64,000 bases of DNA from Celeribacter marinus (GTDB lineage Bacteria > Pseudomonadota > Alphaproteobacteria > Rhodobacterales > Rhodobacteraceae), in assembly GCF_001308265.1 (NCBI RefSeq), contig NZ_CP012023.1, positions 1,254,932-1,318,931 of the forward strand, read 5' to 3'. The notes beneath the pieces are model-generated. The model had not been told where the DNA came from, did not search any database, and saw only the letters and a program-made list of their open reading frames with translations. A program made the position numbers and the translations under genes. Shown piece after piece: positions 26,848-35,307 of the stretch; within the stretch, counting starts at the first letter, position 1; each line of letters opens with the position of its first letter.

Positions 26848-26877
26848 TTGACAAATAGTTAACGCCGCCGATATCGA
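26848..26877 (+). promoter_or_regulatory. Promoter of the RTX gene, with a CtrA-like box
   Basis: TTGACA (26848-26853) and ATATCG/TATCGA at 17-18 bases spacing. The same stretch reads TTGA-N7-TTAAC (26848-26863), one base from the CtrA consensus TTAA-N7-TTAA, overlapping the -35. Confidence 0.5.
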
Positions 26878-26940
26878 TGGATGTCGGCCGCTATGGCGCG
26901 ACCACGGTTTTTGCGTAATTTTTTTGAGTTGGAGTTCGCT

Positions 26941-28218
26941 ATGATGTCCGCTTTGTTTCTTATTCCCATCGCCATAGGTATAGGGTTTTTGGCTGATGCG
27001 ATCTCTGGCTGGGATGATATTTCAGACTACGATTTTGATACCGATAGCGAACCCGACATCGGCGCTGAGTCCGAAACACCAAAAGATATCGACCTCGTGC
27101 CCGAAACCACCGACCCCACAGAAGAGGGGGATGCGGACGCCGCTATAATTGGTGATGGGACAGCCAATACCCTCAATGGCACCAATGATGACGACATTTT
27201 ATATGGCTTTGGTGGCAACGACATCATCACTGGCGGTGACGGTAACGATGAAATTTACGGCGGTGCAAACGATGACGTTTTAGATGGTGACGCGGGCGAC
27301 GACCTAATCGAGGGGTTTGGCGGACGAGATACGATCAACGGCGGCCTTGGTGACGATATGCTGTTTGGCGAAGACGGCGAAGACACGATTGACGGCGGAG
27401 ATGGCGATGACACCATCGACGGCGGTCTCGGTCACGACACTTTGACGGGCGGCGCAGGCGCAGACACAATCTTGGGCGGCATCGGCAACGACACGCTCAC
27501 GGGGGCCACAGGCGCCGATATTCTGGATGGCGGCGCAAACAACGACACCATTTATGCGGGTCTGGGCGACGACCTTGTCATTGGCGATGACGGCGACGAC
27601 ATGCTGTTTGGTGGAGGCGGTAACGATAGAGTTGTTGGCGGCTTGGGTGACGACACCCTCAACCTCGGAGACGGGGACGATATCACGGCGCGAACGACCG
27701 ATCTAAGCGTAGCGCTCACCGAAGGAGATGATGGCGGCGACGACACAATTAGTGGTGGCGAAGGCAACGATACTCTCATCGACGCGAGCGGCGTGAATGC
27801 CCTATTTGGTGATGCAGGCAATGACACAGTTTCCACAGTCGATCGTGGGTTCATCGGCGATGCCAACTATCTCTCCTCGGCGGATATCGCGGATGGGGGT
27901 GACGGCGACGATATCCTTGTCTTCGATAACGGCGACACCGCAACAGGCGGGGCAGGCAGTGATACGTTCGACGCGATCCGCTCAACCACGCTGGCCTCTG
28001 ATGTTGTCACAATCACAGACTTTAACACCGACGAGGACGTATTGATCGTTGAGTGGGTTGGCGCGGCTCAAAACGGCGATACACTAATCTTCACTGAAAA
28101 TGATGGCGGCCTTGTCGGGACTTACGAGGGCATCGTTGTCGTGCAACTAAATGGCCTTACCGCGGCTGACATTCCTAACATTACCGGATCATTCGACTAC
28201 ACTGCGCCCACGATCTAA
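26941..28218 (+). CDS. RTX-repeat calcium-binding protein with N-terminal membrane anchor
   Basis: 425 residues. The start at 26941 has GGAG six bases upstream; an earlier ATG at 26881 is less supported. Residues ~2-22 (MSALFLIPIAIGIGFLADAIS) are a hydrophobic anchor, unusual for RTX proteins, which normally have a C-terminal type I signal. Then an acidic stretch (~25-65) and many nonapeptide repeats GGxGxDxxx (~75-300), with GGDGNDEIYG, GGLGDDMLFG, GGLGHDTLTG, GGGGNDRVVG among them, expected to bind Ca2+ as a beta-roll. The C-terminal ~110 residues form a folded non-repeat region. Own promoter, terminator after. Role likely at the cell surface (inference). Confidence 0.85.
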   Translation: MMSALFLIPIAIGIGFLADAISGWDDISDYDFDTDSEPDIGAESETPKDIDLVPETTDPTEEGDADAAIIGDGTANTLNGTNDDDILYGFGGNDIITGGDGNDEIYGGANDDVLDGDAGDDLIEGFGGRDTINGGLGDDMLFGEDGEDTIDGGDGDDTIDGGLGHDTLTGGAGADTILGGIGNDTLTGATGADILDGGANNDTIYAGLGDDLVIGDDGDDMLFGGGGNDRVVGGLGDDTLNLGDGDDITARTTDLSVALTEGDDGGDDTISGGEGNDTLIDASGVNALFGDAGNDTVSTVDRGFIGDANYLSSADIADGGDGDDILVFDNGDTATGGAGSDTFDAIRSTTLASDVVTITDFNTDEDVLIVEWVGAAQNGDTLIFTENDGGLVGTYEGIVVVQLNGLTAADIPNITGSFDYTAPTI

Positions 28219-28244
28219 GGCTACGCATCTTGCGCATGAATATG

Positions 28245-28273
28245 AAAAGGCCCGCCATATTGACGGGCCTTTT
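28245..28273. terminator. Bidirectional terminator between RTX gene and dat
   Basis: AAAAGGCCCG (28245-28254) pairs with CGGGCCTTTT (28264-28273). T tracts on both strands, so it ends both converging transcripts. Almost identical to the hairpin at 6887-6911. Confidence 0.88.
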
Positions 28274-28300
28274 GCATTGCGTCTCAGTAAAACCGCGCGA

Positions 28301-29161
28301 TTAGATCGCCGTTTTGATCATCTCTTCTGTATAGATTTCACGCAGGCGTTTTGAGATATCACCAGGAACACCCGTACCGATTGTTGCGCCGTCAATTTCG
28401 ATGACGGGTTGAGCAAAGCCCGTAGCGGAGGTCACAAACGCCTCATCGGCCTGTTGCGCCTCTTCAATCGTAAAGGGGCGTTCCTCGACCTTCATTTGGG
28501 CCTCCACGGCAAAGCGCAGAATGGCCGCGCGCGTGATCCCGTGCAGAATATCATTCCCAAGCTGACGCGTGATGATCGTACCGTCTTTGACAATATAGGC
28601 GTTGTTTGCCGTGCCTTCAGTGACCAAGCCGTCCTCGACAAGCCACGCATCCGCACAGCCCTTTTTCTTGGCCTGCATCTTGGCAAAGGACGGGTAGAGC
28701 AACTGTGTGGTCTTGATGTCACGACGCCCCCACCGCTCGTCCGCAATCGAGATCACCTTGATGCCCTCGTCCATCACCTTGCTGTCGACCAGCGGTTTGT
28801 TGAACGTAAACAACACGATGCCGCACGGCACCTCTTCGGGGTCTGGCCATGCGAAATCACGATCCCCGGGGGCGCCGCGCGTGATCTGCAAATAAATCCC
28901 ACCCTCGTCGAGATCGTTCTTTGTGATCAATTCGCGGTGGATGGCGAGCAACTCGTCCATCGTCACGGGAGAGACCATTTCCAACTCGCTCATCGAGCGT
29001 TGAAGGCGCACGGAGTGGCCCGCAAAATCAATGATCTTGCCGCCGATCACCGATGTGACCTCATACACCGCGTCCGCCATCAGGAAGCCACGGTCAAAAA
29101 TGGATACTTTGGCTTCGGTCTCGGGCAGGTAGTCGCCGTTGACATAAACAGTGCGGGTCAT
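28301..29161 (-). CDS. dat: D-amino-acid transaminase (class IV aminotransferase)
   Basis: 286 residues. Fold type IV aminotransferase: YVNGDYLPETEAKVSIFDRGF at the start, RLQRSMSELEM, the PLP lysine in DIKTTQLLYPSFAK (~148), and GLVTEGTANNAYIV. The family exchanges the amino group of D-amino acids with 2-oxoglutarate, giving D-glutamate. Last gene of dgcN-dgcA-dat (27 bases after dgcA), a context that strongly favours D-amino acid over branched-chain use. Branched-chain activity cannot be excluded from sequence alone. Confidence 0.88.
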   Translation of the reverse strand: MTRTVYVNGDYLPETEAKVSIFDRGFLMADAVYEVTSVIGGKIIDFAGHSVRLQRSMSELEMVSPVTMDELLAIHRELITKNDLDEGGIYLQITRGAPGDRDFAWPDPEEVPCGIVLFTFNKPLVDSKVMDEGIKVISIADERWGRRDIKTTQLLYPSFAKMQAKKKGCADAWLVEDGLVTEGTANNAYIVKDGTIITRQLGNDILHGITRAAILRFAVEAQMKVEERPFTIEEAQQADEAFVTSATGFAQPVIEIDGATIGTGVPGDISKRLREIYTEEMIKTAI

Positions 29162-29188
29162 GTCGCTCTCCTAAATCTAAAACGTATC

Positions 29189-30154
29189 TCAGCCCCACAA
29201 TGCGGCGGCGGGCGGGTGCACGCCATCTACATCGTAGGCCAAGGGGTCCGCACGGTCTTCCGCCAAAAGCAGCGGCCCGTCAAGGTCCACGACAGCCGCG
29301 CCCTGTGCCACCAACACGGCGGGCGCCATCGCCAAGGATGACCCGACCATGCAGCCGACCATTAAACCATAGCCCTCGGCAAGCGCCGCAGTGCGCAGCG
29401 CCAAGGCTTCTGTCAGCCCACCTGTTTTATCGAGCTTGATATTCACCATGTCATATTTACCCTTGAGCGCGGGCAAGCTGGCGCGATCATGACACGACTC
29501 GTCGGCGCACACGGGCAAGGGGCGCGCGATTTCGCCTAACATGTCATCTGCCCCCGCTGGCATGGGCTGTTCGACCAGATCAACCCCCAGACGCACCATG
29601 TGCGGGGCAAGCTCGCTATAGACCTCCGCACTCCACCCCTCGTTTGCATCCACGATGATCCGCGATTTGGGCGCGCCGCGCCGCACCGCTTCTAAACGAG
29701 CCATATCGTCAGGCGTGCCAAGTTTGATTTTCAACAGCGGACGGTGCGCGTGCTTGGCCGCGGCCATCTGCATCGCCTCCGGCTCACCCAAAGACAGGGT
29801 ATAGGCGGTGATCATCGCGATTGGCGCAGGAAGATCCAGCAGGGTCCAAATCCGTTTGCCCGCCGCCTTGGCTTCCAAATCCCATAGCGCACAATCGACG
29901 GCATTGCGCGCCGCCCCGGCGGGGAGCGCCTCTTGCAACTCTGTGCGGCTGATACCCACGGGCAGCGCCTCAATCTGTGCTGTGACACTCTCCATGCTTT
30001 CGCCATAGCGCGCATAGGGTACACATTCCCCCCGCCCGACGATGCCGCCCCGCTCAATGAGCGCGGTTAAAACCTTGGCCTCGGTGCGCGCACCGCGCGA
30101 GATGACAAAGGCTTCCGCCAAACGGAATGCCTGCGGCGTGACTGTAATGCTCAT
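29189..30154 (-). CDS. dgcA: DgcA, N-acetyl-D-glutamate racemase (enolase-superfamily dipeptide epimerase-like)
   Basis: 321 residues, muconate lactonizing/dipeptide epimerase subgroup. Catalytic LLKIKLG (KxK, ~152), metal ligands IIVDANEGW (~174), DLVEQPMP (~200) and CADESCH (~221), second Lys in VNIKLDKTGG (~243). On its own it would be called L-Ala-D/L-Glu epimerase, but the partner dgcN immediately upstream (12 bases) identifies the DgcN/DgcA pathway described in marine Proteobacteria, in which DgcN N-acetylates D-glutamate and DgcA racemises N-acetyl-D-glutamate to N-acetyl-L-glutamate. Confidence 0.86.
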   Translation of the reverse strand: MSITVTPQAFRLAEAFVISRGARTEAKVLTALIERGGIVGRGECVPYARYGESMESVTAQIEALPVGISRTELQEALPAGAARNAVDCALWDLEAKAAGKRIWTLLDLPAPIAMITAYTLSLGEPEAMQMAAAKHAHRPLLKIKLGTPDDMARLEAVRRGAPKSRIIVDANEGWSAEVYSELAPHMVRLGVDLVEQPMPAGADDMLGEIARPLPVCADESCHDRASLPALKGKYDMVNIKLDKTGGLTEALALRTAALAEGYGLMVGCMVGSSLAMAPAVLVAQGAAVVDLDGPLLLAEDRADPLAYDVDGVHPPAAALWG

Positions 30155-30166
30155 TGCGACCCTCGG

Positions 30167-31189
30167 TTATTGTGCAGCAAGGACAGTTTGCGTCCCCAAG
30201 AGAGCATCCACAAGCCGGTCTGCGCCTTGGCGGAACGGATCGACGGCCGGAAGCCCCATCTCCGCCTCGACTTGTGCCAGATACGCAAGCGCATCCGCGT
30301 CAGACAGGTGTTGTGTGTTGATCGAAATACCGACCACTTCGCACGCGGGATTGGCCCAACGCGCAAGCGGCAAGGCAGTATCATACAACTGCTGCAATGT
30401 CGGAAGGTCATAGTCTGGCAAACCACGCATGTGAGTGCGTGTTGGTTCGTGACACAAGATAAGCGCATCGGGCTGACCGCCGTGGATCAACGCCATTGTG
30501 ACTCCAGAATATGAGACGTGGAACAAGCTGCCTTGCCCCTCGATCATGTCCCAATGATCCGCGTCATTATCAGGTGTGAGATATTCAACCGCACCCGCCA
30601 TAAAGTCCGCGATGACCGCATCCAACGGCACGCCCTTGCCTGTGACAAGTATGCCCGTCTGACCTGTGGCGGCAAAGGTGGATTTCTCGCCACGCGCCTT
30701 CATCACCTTATCCATCGCCAATGCGGTGTACATTTTTCCGACCGAGCAATCCGTTCCGACCGCAAGGCACCGCTTACCCGTGCGCTTTACACCCGTTGCA
30801 ATCGGATACTGTACAGATGGCACACGCACATCATGAAGCTGACGACCACAGGCCTCGGCAACTGCGACCAAATCCGCCTCATCACGCAACAAGTTGTGCA
30901 AACCTGATGCAATGTCAAAACCCTCTTCGAGTGCTGTGATCAGAACCTTTTTCCACGCAGGGCTAATGATGCCGCCACGGTTGGCCACACCGATCACCAA
31001 TGTTTTCGCCCCTGCCGCTTTCGCGTCCAGCAACGTCATATCGGGGAGCTTCATATCAGCGTTGCATCCCTCCATACGCAACTGACCAACGGCATATTCA
31101 GGCCGCCAGTCTTTGATGCCTTGGGCAACTTTGGCGGCGAGTTGGTCTGGGGCATCTCCGAGGAACAAGAGGTATGGCGTTTCGATCAT
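30167..31189 (-). CDS. dgcN: DgcN, D-glutamate N-acetyltransferase (DUF1611 family)
   Basis: 340 residues. The DUF1611 features are clear: TPYLLFLGDAPDQLAAKVAQG, a P-loop-like GTDCSVGKMYTALAM (~161-175), FAATGQTGILVTGKG and VEGQ-type IEGQGSLFHVSYSG. Family knowledge: acetylates D-glutamate. It leads the operon with dgcA and dat, and the upstream region (31190-31476) is shared with divergent mcl1, where the operon promoter must lie. No LysR-type dgcR gene is visible nearby. Confidence 0.87.
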   Translation of the reverse strand: MIETPYLLFLGDAPDQLAAKVAQGIKDWRPEYAVGQLRMEGCNADMKLPDMTLLDAKAAGAKTLVIGVANRGGIISPAWKKVLITALEEGFDIASGLHNLLRDEADLVAVAEACGRQLHDVRVPSVQYPIATGVKRTGKRCLAVGTDCSVGKMYTALAMDKVMKARGEKSTFAATGQTGILVTGKGVPLDAVIADFMAGAVEYLTPDNDADHWDMIEGQGSLFHVSYSGVTMALIHGGQPDALILCHEPTRTHMRGLPDYDLPTLQQLYDTALPLARWANPACEVVGISINTQHLSDADALAYLAQVEAEMGLPAVDPFRQGADRLVDALLGTQTVLAAQ

Positions 31190-31476
31190 GGCAGCTCTCC
31201 GTGTGGGGTCCGTAGCGTCTACGGATCAATGCGTTTTGTCCAATATGATCGACGGCGGATGGCAAGTGCTCTCATTTGTGACGATCCGACACGCCAATTC
31301 GGGAGATACTCCCAAAAATCATAACTATTTCGGGATTTATTATCATGGGGTGGTTGAAAGGCGGCGCACCCCACCTGACATCGCTGCGGCGCAGAATGTC
31401 CTTGCATCGCATCGCGCAAGATAATACCAAACAATACATCAAATTGGAAATATCATTACCAAAAGGAATCGATCAC
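31190..31476. other. Divergent intergenic region dgcN/mcl1
   Basis: 287 bases without a gene. AT-rich near 31410-31465 (ATAATACCAAACAATACATC), a likely location for the mcl1 promoter. No palindromic operator was found by eye. An in-frame extension of mcl1 begins here but has no ribosome site. Confidence 0.35.
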
Positions 31477-32436
31477 ATGTCCTTTCGCCTGCAACCCACG
31501 CCCCCTGCCCGCCCCAACCGTTGCCAGTTATTTGGACCGGGGTCGAACACCAAGCTGTTCGCGAAAATGGCGGCGTCCGCGGCGGATGTGATCAACCTTG
31601 ATCTCGAAGATTCCGTAGCCCCCTCCGACAAAGACACAGCGCGCGCGAATATCATCGCGGCACTCAACACCATCGACTGGGGCACAAAAACCATTTCCGT
31701 GCGTATCAACTCGCTCGACACGCCCTACTGGTATCGCGATGTCGTCGACCTGTTGGAGCAAGCGGGTGAACGGATTGATCAGATCATGATCCCCAAAGTG
31801 GGCTGTGCCGAAGATGTCTATGCCGTCGACGCGCTTGTCACTGCCATTGAGCGCGCCAAAGGGCGCACCAAACCTATAAATTTTGAGGTGATCATCGAAT
31901 CCGCTGCAGGTCTGGCTCATGTCGAATCCATCGCAGCCGCGTCCCCGCGCATGGTCGCAATGAGCCTTGGTGCCGCTGATTTTGCCGCCTCTATGGGCAT
32001 GCAAACAACGGGCATCGGTGGCACGCAGGACAATTACTACATGCTGCATGGCGAGACCCGCCACTATTCCGACCCATGGCATTGGGCGCAAACCGCCATC
32101 GTCGCAGCCTGTCGCACCCACGGAATCTTACCCGTCGACGGCCCATTCGGGGATTTTTCCGACGACGAGGGCTACCGCGCCCAAGCACGCCGCTCTGCGA
32201 CCCTTGGCATGGTCGGAAAATGGGCAATCCACCCCAAACAAATCGCACTGGCCAATGAGGTTTTCACCCCATCCGAGGCCGCCGTCGCCGAAGCGCGCGA
32301 AATCCTCGCCGCGATGGAGGTCGCCAAGGCCAACGGCGAGGGCGCAACGGTGTACAAAGGCCGCCTTGTGGATATTGCCTCGATCAAACAAGCTGAGGTC
32401 ATCGTGGCCCAGTCCGAATTGATCGCAGGGTCATAA
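31477..32436 (+). CDS. mcl1: L-malyl-CoA/beta-methylmalyl-CoA lyase
   Basis: 319 residues, HpcH/HpaI aldolase (CitE) family. MSFRLQPTPPARPNRCQLFGPGS is the characteristic Rhodobacteraceae Mcl1 start; other motifs are INLDLEDSVAPSDK (~39), RINSLDTPYWYRDV, FEVIIESAAGLAHVE (~142) and GKWAIHPKQI (~247). It cleaves beta-methylmalyl-CoA and malyl-CoA to glyoxylate plus propionyl- or acetyl-CoA in the ethylmalonyl-CoA pathway. Start at 31477 has AAGGAAT at suitable spacing. accA follows after a terminator. Confidence 0.93.
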   Translation: MSFRLQPTPPARPNRCQLFGPGSNTKLFAKMAASAADVINLDLEDSVAPSDKDTARANIIAALNTIDWGTKTISVRINSLDTPYWYRDVVDLLEQAGERIDQIMIPKVGCAEDVYAVDALVTAIERAKGRTKPINFEVIIESAAGLAHVESIAAASPRMVAMSLGAADFAASMGMQTTGIGGTQDNYYMLHGETRHYSDPWHWAQTAIVAACRTHGILPVDGPFGDFSDDEGYRAQARRSATLGMVGKWAIHPKQIALANEVFTPSEAAVAEAREILAAMEVAKANGEGATVYKGRLVDIASIKQAEVIVAQSELIAGS

Positions 32437-32478
32437 GAATTTCTCCAAACGGGAGGAGGAGCCCGCTTGTTGAGGATG

Positions 32479-32509
32479 ACGCCGCGGGAGGCCCACCCCG
32501 CGGCGTTTT
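32479..32509 (+). terminator. Terminator hairpin between mcl1 and accA, carrying a repeated core
   Basis: ACGCCGCGGG (32479-32488) pairs perfectly with CCCGCGGCGT (32497-32506), followed by TTTC. The core CGCGGGAGGCCCACC (32483-32497) occurs identically in the greA leader hairpin at 55847. It lies 96 bases before accA. Confidence 0.8.
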
Positions 32510-32601
32510 CACGTCCGCGACCCGCGCACTACGCCTCACCGATTGCATTTACCCGCGCGTGCCGCCATATACGAACCTAACTATCGGTTCGGAGTTCCAA
32601 A

Positions 32602-33564
32602 ATGACGCAATATCTCGAGTTTGAAAAACCCCTCGCGGAGATCGAAGGCAAAGCGGAAGAGCTACGCGCTCTGGCCCGTGCCAATGAAGAGATGGACGTC
32701 GAAAAAGAAGCGGCCGCTTTGGACAAAAAAGCCGCCGACATGTTGGTCGATATGTACAAAAGCCTGACACCTTGGCGTAAATGTCAGGTCGCGCGCCACC
32801 CCGACCGCCCCCATTGTCAAAACTACATCGAGGCGTTGTTCACAGAATACACGCCGCTCGCGGGCGATCGCAATTTTGCGGACGACCACGCGGTCATGGG
32901 CGGCTTGGCGCGCTTCAACGATCAACCCGTTGTGGTGATCGGTCAGGAAAAGGGCAACGATACGAAATCTCGCATCGAGCGCAATTTCGGCATGGCCCGC
33001 CCCGAAGGATACCGCAAAGCCATTCGTCTTATGGAATTGGCCGATAAATTCGGCTTGCCCGTTATTGCTCTCGTTGACACCCCTGGTGCCTACCCTGGCA
33101 AAGGGGCAGAGGAGCGCGGTCAATCCGAGGCCATCGCACGCGCCACCGAAAAGTGCCTGCAACTCGGTGTTCCCATGATTTCTGTCATCATCGGCGAAGG
33201 TGGATCGGGCGGCGCAGTCGCCTTTGCCTCTGCCAATAAAGTCGCGATGCTGGACCACTCGGTCTATTCGGTAATCTCGCCCGAGGGCTGCGCATCGATC
33301 CTATGGAAGGACGCCGAAAAAATGCGCGAAGCCGCCGAGGCACTGCGCCTGACGGCTCAAGACCTCTATAAACTGGGCGTAATCGACCAGATCATTCCCG
33401 AGCCAATGGGCGGCGCACAACGTGACCCTCAATCTGCGATCACGGCCGTTGGCAAGGCGATCCAATCCATGCTGACGCCACTCTTGAAAAAAGAGCGCGC
33501 GGACATCATCGCGGAGCGGCGCAAAAAATTCCTGAACATCGGATCAAAAGGACTGGCCGCCTAA
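32602..33564 (+). CDS. accA: Acetyl-CoA carboxylase carboxyltransferase subunit alpha
   Basis: 320 residues. [24 protein letters not shown] at the start, [48 protein letters not shown] block, and [22 protein letters not shown] are all AccA hallmarks; [16 protein letters not shown] forms the oxyanion region. It transfers CO2 from biotin to acetyl-CoA, the first committed step of fatty-acid synthesis. Preceded by a leader with a hairpin and a 34-codon possible uORF (32476-32580). Confidence 0.97.
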   Translation: MTQYLEFEKPLAEIEGKAEELRALARANEEMDVEKEAAALDKKAADMLVDMYKSLTPWRKCQVARHPDRPHCQNYIEALFTEYTPLAGDRNFADDHAVMGGLARFNDQPVVVIGQEKGNDTKSRIERNFGMARPEGYRKAIRLMELADKFGLPVIALVDTPGAYPGKGAEERGQSEAIARATEKCLQLGVPMISVIIGEGGSGGAVAFASANKVAMLDHSVYSVISPEGCASILWKDAEKMREAAEALRLTAQDLYKLGVIDQIIPEPMGGAQRDPQSAITAVGKAIQSMLTPLLKKERADIIAERRKKFLNIGSKGLAA

Positions 33565-33618
33565 ACCGCGTGTGACCGCCATATCCGATTGAGACCAAAA
33601 ACGCTTACCACCAAAAAC

Positions 33619-33652
33619 AAAGGGCGCACGTGATAGCGAGCGCCCTTTTGCA
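33619..33652 (+). terminator. Bidirectional terminator after accA
   Basis: AAAGGGCGC (33619-33627) pairs with GCGCCCTTT (33640-33648), followed by TTGC. In the minus direction it can end plsC as well. Confidence 0.8.
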
Positions 33653-33670
33653 GTCCAGATATCCATTGAG

Positions 33671-34408
33671 CTAGACAGTAGGAGGATTGAACCCCGCCTC
33701 TTGCATCAACCTGTTTGACGAGCTTTCAACCGCCTGTTCAAGCTCCGTCATAAAGCTCGCGAGGGGCAAGCCTTGCTCAATGCGCGGCAAGAACTCGACA
33801 ACGGCCAATCCGCGCCCACGGTAAATCCCGTGCCGCTTCCAGAACACGCCAACATTCGTGCCCGCCGGCACACAGGCCTGACCCGTTTGCTCATACAAAA
33901 CACCTGTCCCAACCTTGTAGGGTAGGCTTTCGCCCGCACCGACACGCGTCCCTTGTGGGAATATCACCAATTGTCCCGCTTCAATCGCGCCCGACTTCAC
34001 ATCCGCCACCATCTTTTTGATCGCAACGCCACGCTTGCCGCGATCCACCGCGATACAATTGATACGCTTGGCGTAATAGCCAACGATGGGCGTCATTGTG
34101 ATCTGCTTTTTCATGATGAACTTCGGGCGCGGCAGCGCTGATGTAATCATGATGATATCGAAAAAGCTCTGGTGCTTTGAGGCGACGATCACGGCATCGG
34201 TTGGCACCTCCCCACGGATTTCAGACCGCAATCCGACAATAATACGCGCGGAGAACCGCACCCAGTGACAATAGGCATGGATTGCTTTGAACGCGTACTC
34301 GCGCTCGAACAGGGCCAAAGGCGTGTAGACAATCGCGAGGATCAAAAGCACGACATACATCTGCACAACGAAGATGAGCGAGAGAACCCACTGAACCGGA
34401 TAGGGCAT
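33671..34408 (-). CDS. plsC: 1-acyl-sn-glycerol-3-phosphate acyltransferase (PlsC)
   Basis: 245 residues. An N-terminal membrane segment (VLSLIFVVQMYVVLLILAIVYTP, ~8-30), then the HX4D active site SKHQSFFD (~79-86), and FPQGTR (~147-152, the usual FPEGTR with Gln for Glu). It makes phosphatidic acid from lysophosphatidic acid. ATG at 34408 shares one base with the ftsX stop (TAATG); GGAGGT precedes. Third gene of ftsE-ftsX-plsC, so membrane lipid synthesis is coupled to division genes. The Glu to Gln change in motif III is worth noting but occurs in the family. Confidence 0.9.
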   Translation of the reverse strand: MPYPVQWVLSLIFVVQMYVVLLILAIVYTPLALFEREYAFKAIHAYCHWVRFSARIIVGLRSEIRGEVPTDAVIVASKHQSFFDIIMITSALPRPKFIMKKQITMTPIVGYYAKRINCIAVDRGKRGVAIKKMVADVKSGAIEAGQLVIFPQGTRVGAGESLPYKVGTGVLYEQTGQACVPAGTNVGVFWKRHGIYRGRGLAVVEFLPRIEQGLPLASFMTELEQAVESSSNRLMQEAGFNPPTV

Positions 34409-35307
34409 TACATCAACCTCCTCAACGCTTGCGTGGCCGCTACACGGGTCGCAGCATAAGCAACGATAGCGGCAAGAAGCGGAATAATACACGGCCAAAG
34501 CCACTGCGCGCCTTGAAATCCTAGCCCCGTGAGAAATCCGCCCTCGACGTTCGCATCTGGCAAAAGGGAAATGGCGACAACGCCAAAAAACGTTCCAACC
34601 ACTGCGCCCGTGAACCCGCGCACTGTAAAGCGCCGCACAAAAGCGCGTGCGATATACGTATCGGTTGAGCCGACAAGACGCAAAACACGGACCACCTGAC
34701 CATTCGCCGCCAACGCCGCATTTGCGGCAAGCGTGATCATTCCCGCAGTGACGGCCGCGATCAGGACAAGCGACAGCAACCCGAGGATTCGAAGACGATC
34801 CGCGGCCTTGACCAGCGGGAGACGCCAACGGCTATGATCATCCAGAACAGCCCCCGGAACTTCGCCCGCAAGGCGCAATCGCAACCCTTCGGCATCATAC
34901 CCCTCAGCCGTCTCGCGCACCTCGATCAACACCGGCAACGGGAGGTTTTCAATTGGCAAAGACGGTCCAAACCACGGCTCCAACAACGCACGCTCATCCT
35001 CATCCGATAGCGCCTCGGCAAATGCGATGCCGGGTGTTGTGCGCAACACATCCAAGGCCGCTTGCGTCTGTGCCGCGACCTGATCGTCAGGCGCGGAAAT
35101 GCGTACCGTAGACGCCCGCGCCAGTTCACTGCCCCATTGATCGGCCAACCGACCCGTAGCGAACGACAACGCCATGGCAAACACCGCCAAAAACGCCATC
35201 GCGCCCGAGGTGAGCAGCGATAGTTGCGCCGTAAAGCCAGAGGGTGGGACAACGCGATCATGCTTGTTCTCATCGAACTGCAGAAATGGCAGAAGGATAC
35301 TCTTCAT
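34408..35307 (-). CDS. ftsX: Cell division protein FtsX
   Basis: 299 residues, four-TM permease-like protein: TM1 at ~33-52 (LTSGAMAFLAVFAMALSFA), a periplasmic domain (~55-165) where cell-wall hydrolase activators bind, then three C-terminal TMs (LLSLVLIAAVTAGMITLAA, FTGAVVGTFFGVVAISLL, WLWPCIIPLLAAIVAYA). With FtsE it regulates peptidoglycan hydrolysis at the septum. Starts four bases inside ftsE (ATGA). Confidence 0.93.
   Translation of the reverse strand: MKSILLPFLQFDENKHDRVVPPSGFTAQLSLLTSGAMAFLAVFAMALSFATGRLADQWGSELARASTVRISAPDDQVAAQTQAALDVLRTTPGIAFAEALSDEDERALLEPWFGPSLPIENLPLPVLIEVRETAEGYDAEGLRLRLAGEVPGAVLDDHSRWRLPLVKAADRLRILGLLSLVLIAAVTAGMITLAANAALAANGQVVRVLRLVGSTDTYIARAFVRRFTVRGFTGAVVGTFFGVVAISLLPDANVEGGFLTGLGFQGAQWLWPCIIPLLAAIVAYAATRVAATQALRRLM

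Noticed and set aside
27141..27800. Tandem repeats that could be taken for a CRISPR array or a variable repeat
   Set aside because: They encode in-frame GGxGxDxxx RTX repeats with degenerate DNA; no uniform spacers.
28409..29341. 310-residue plus-strand ORF opposite dat
   Set aside because: Overlaps dat and dgcA antisense; composition is that of a shadow frame.
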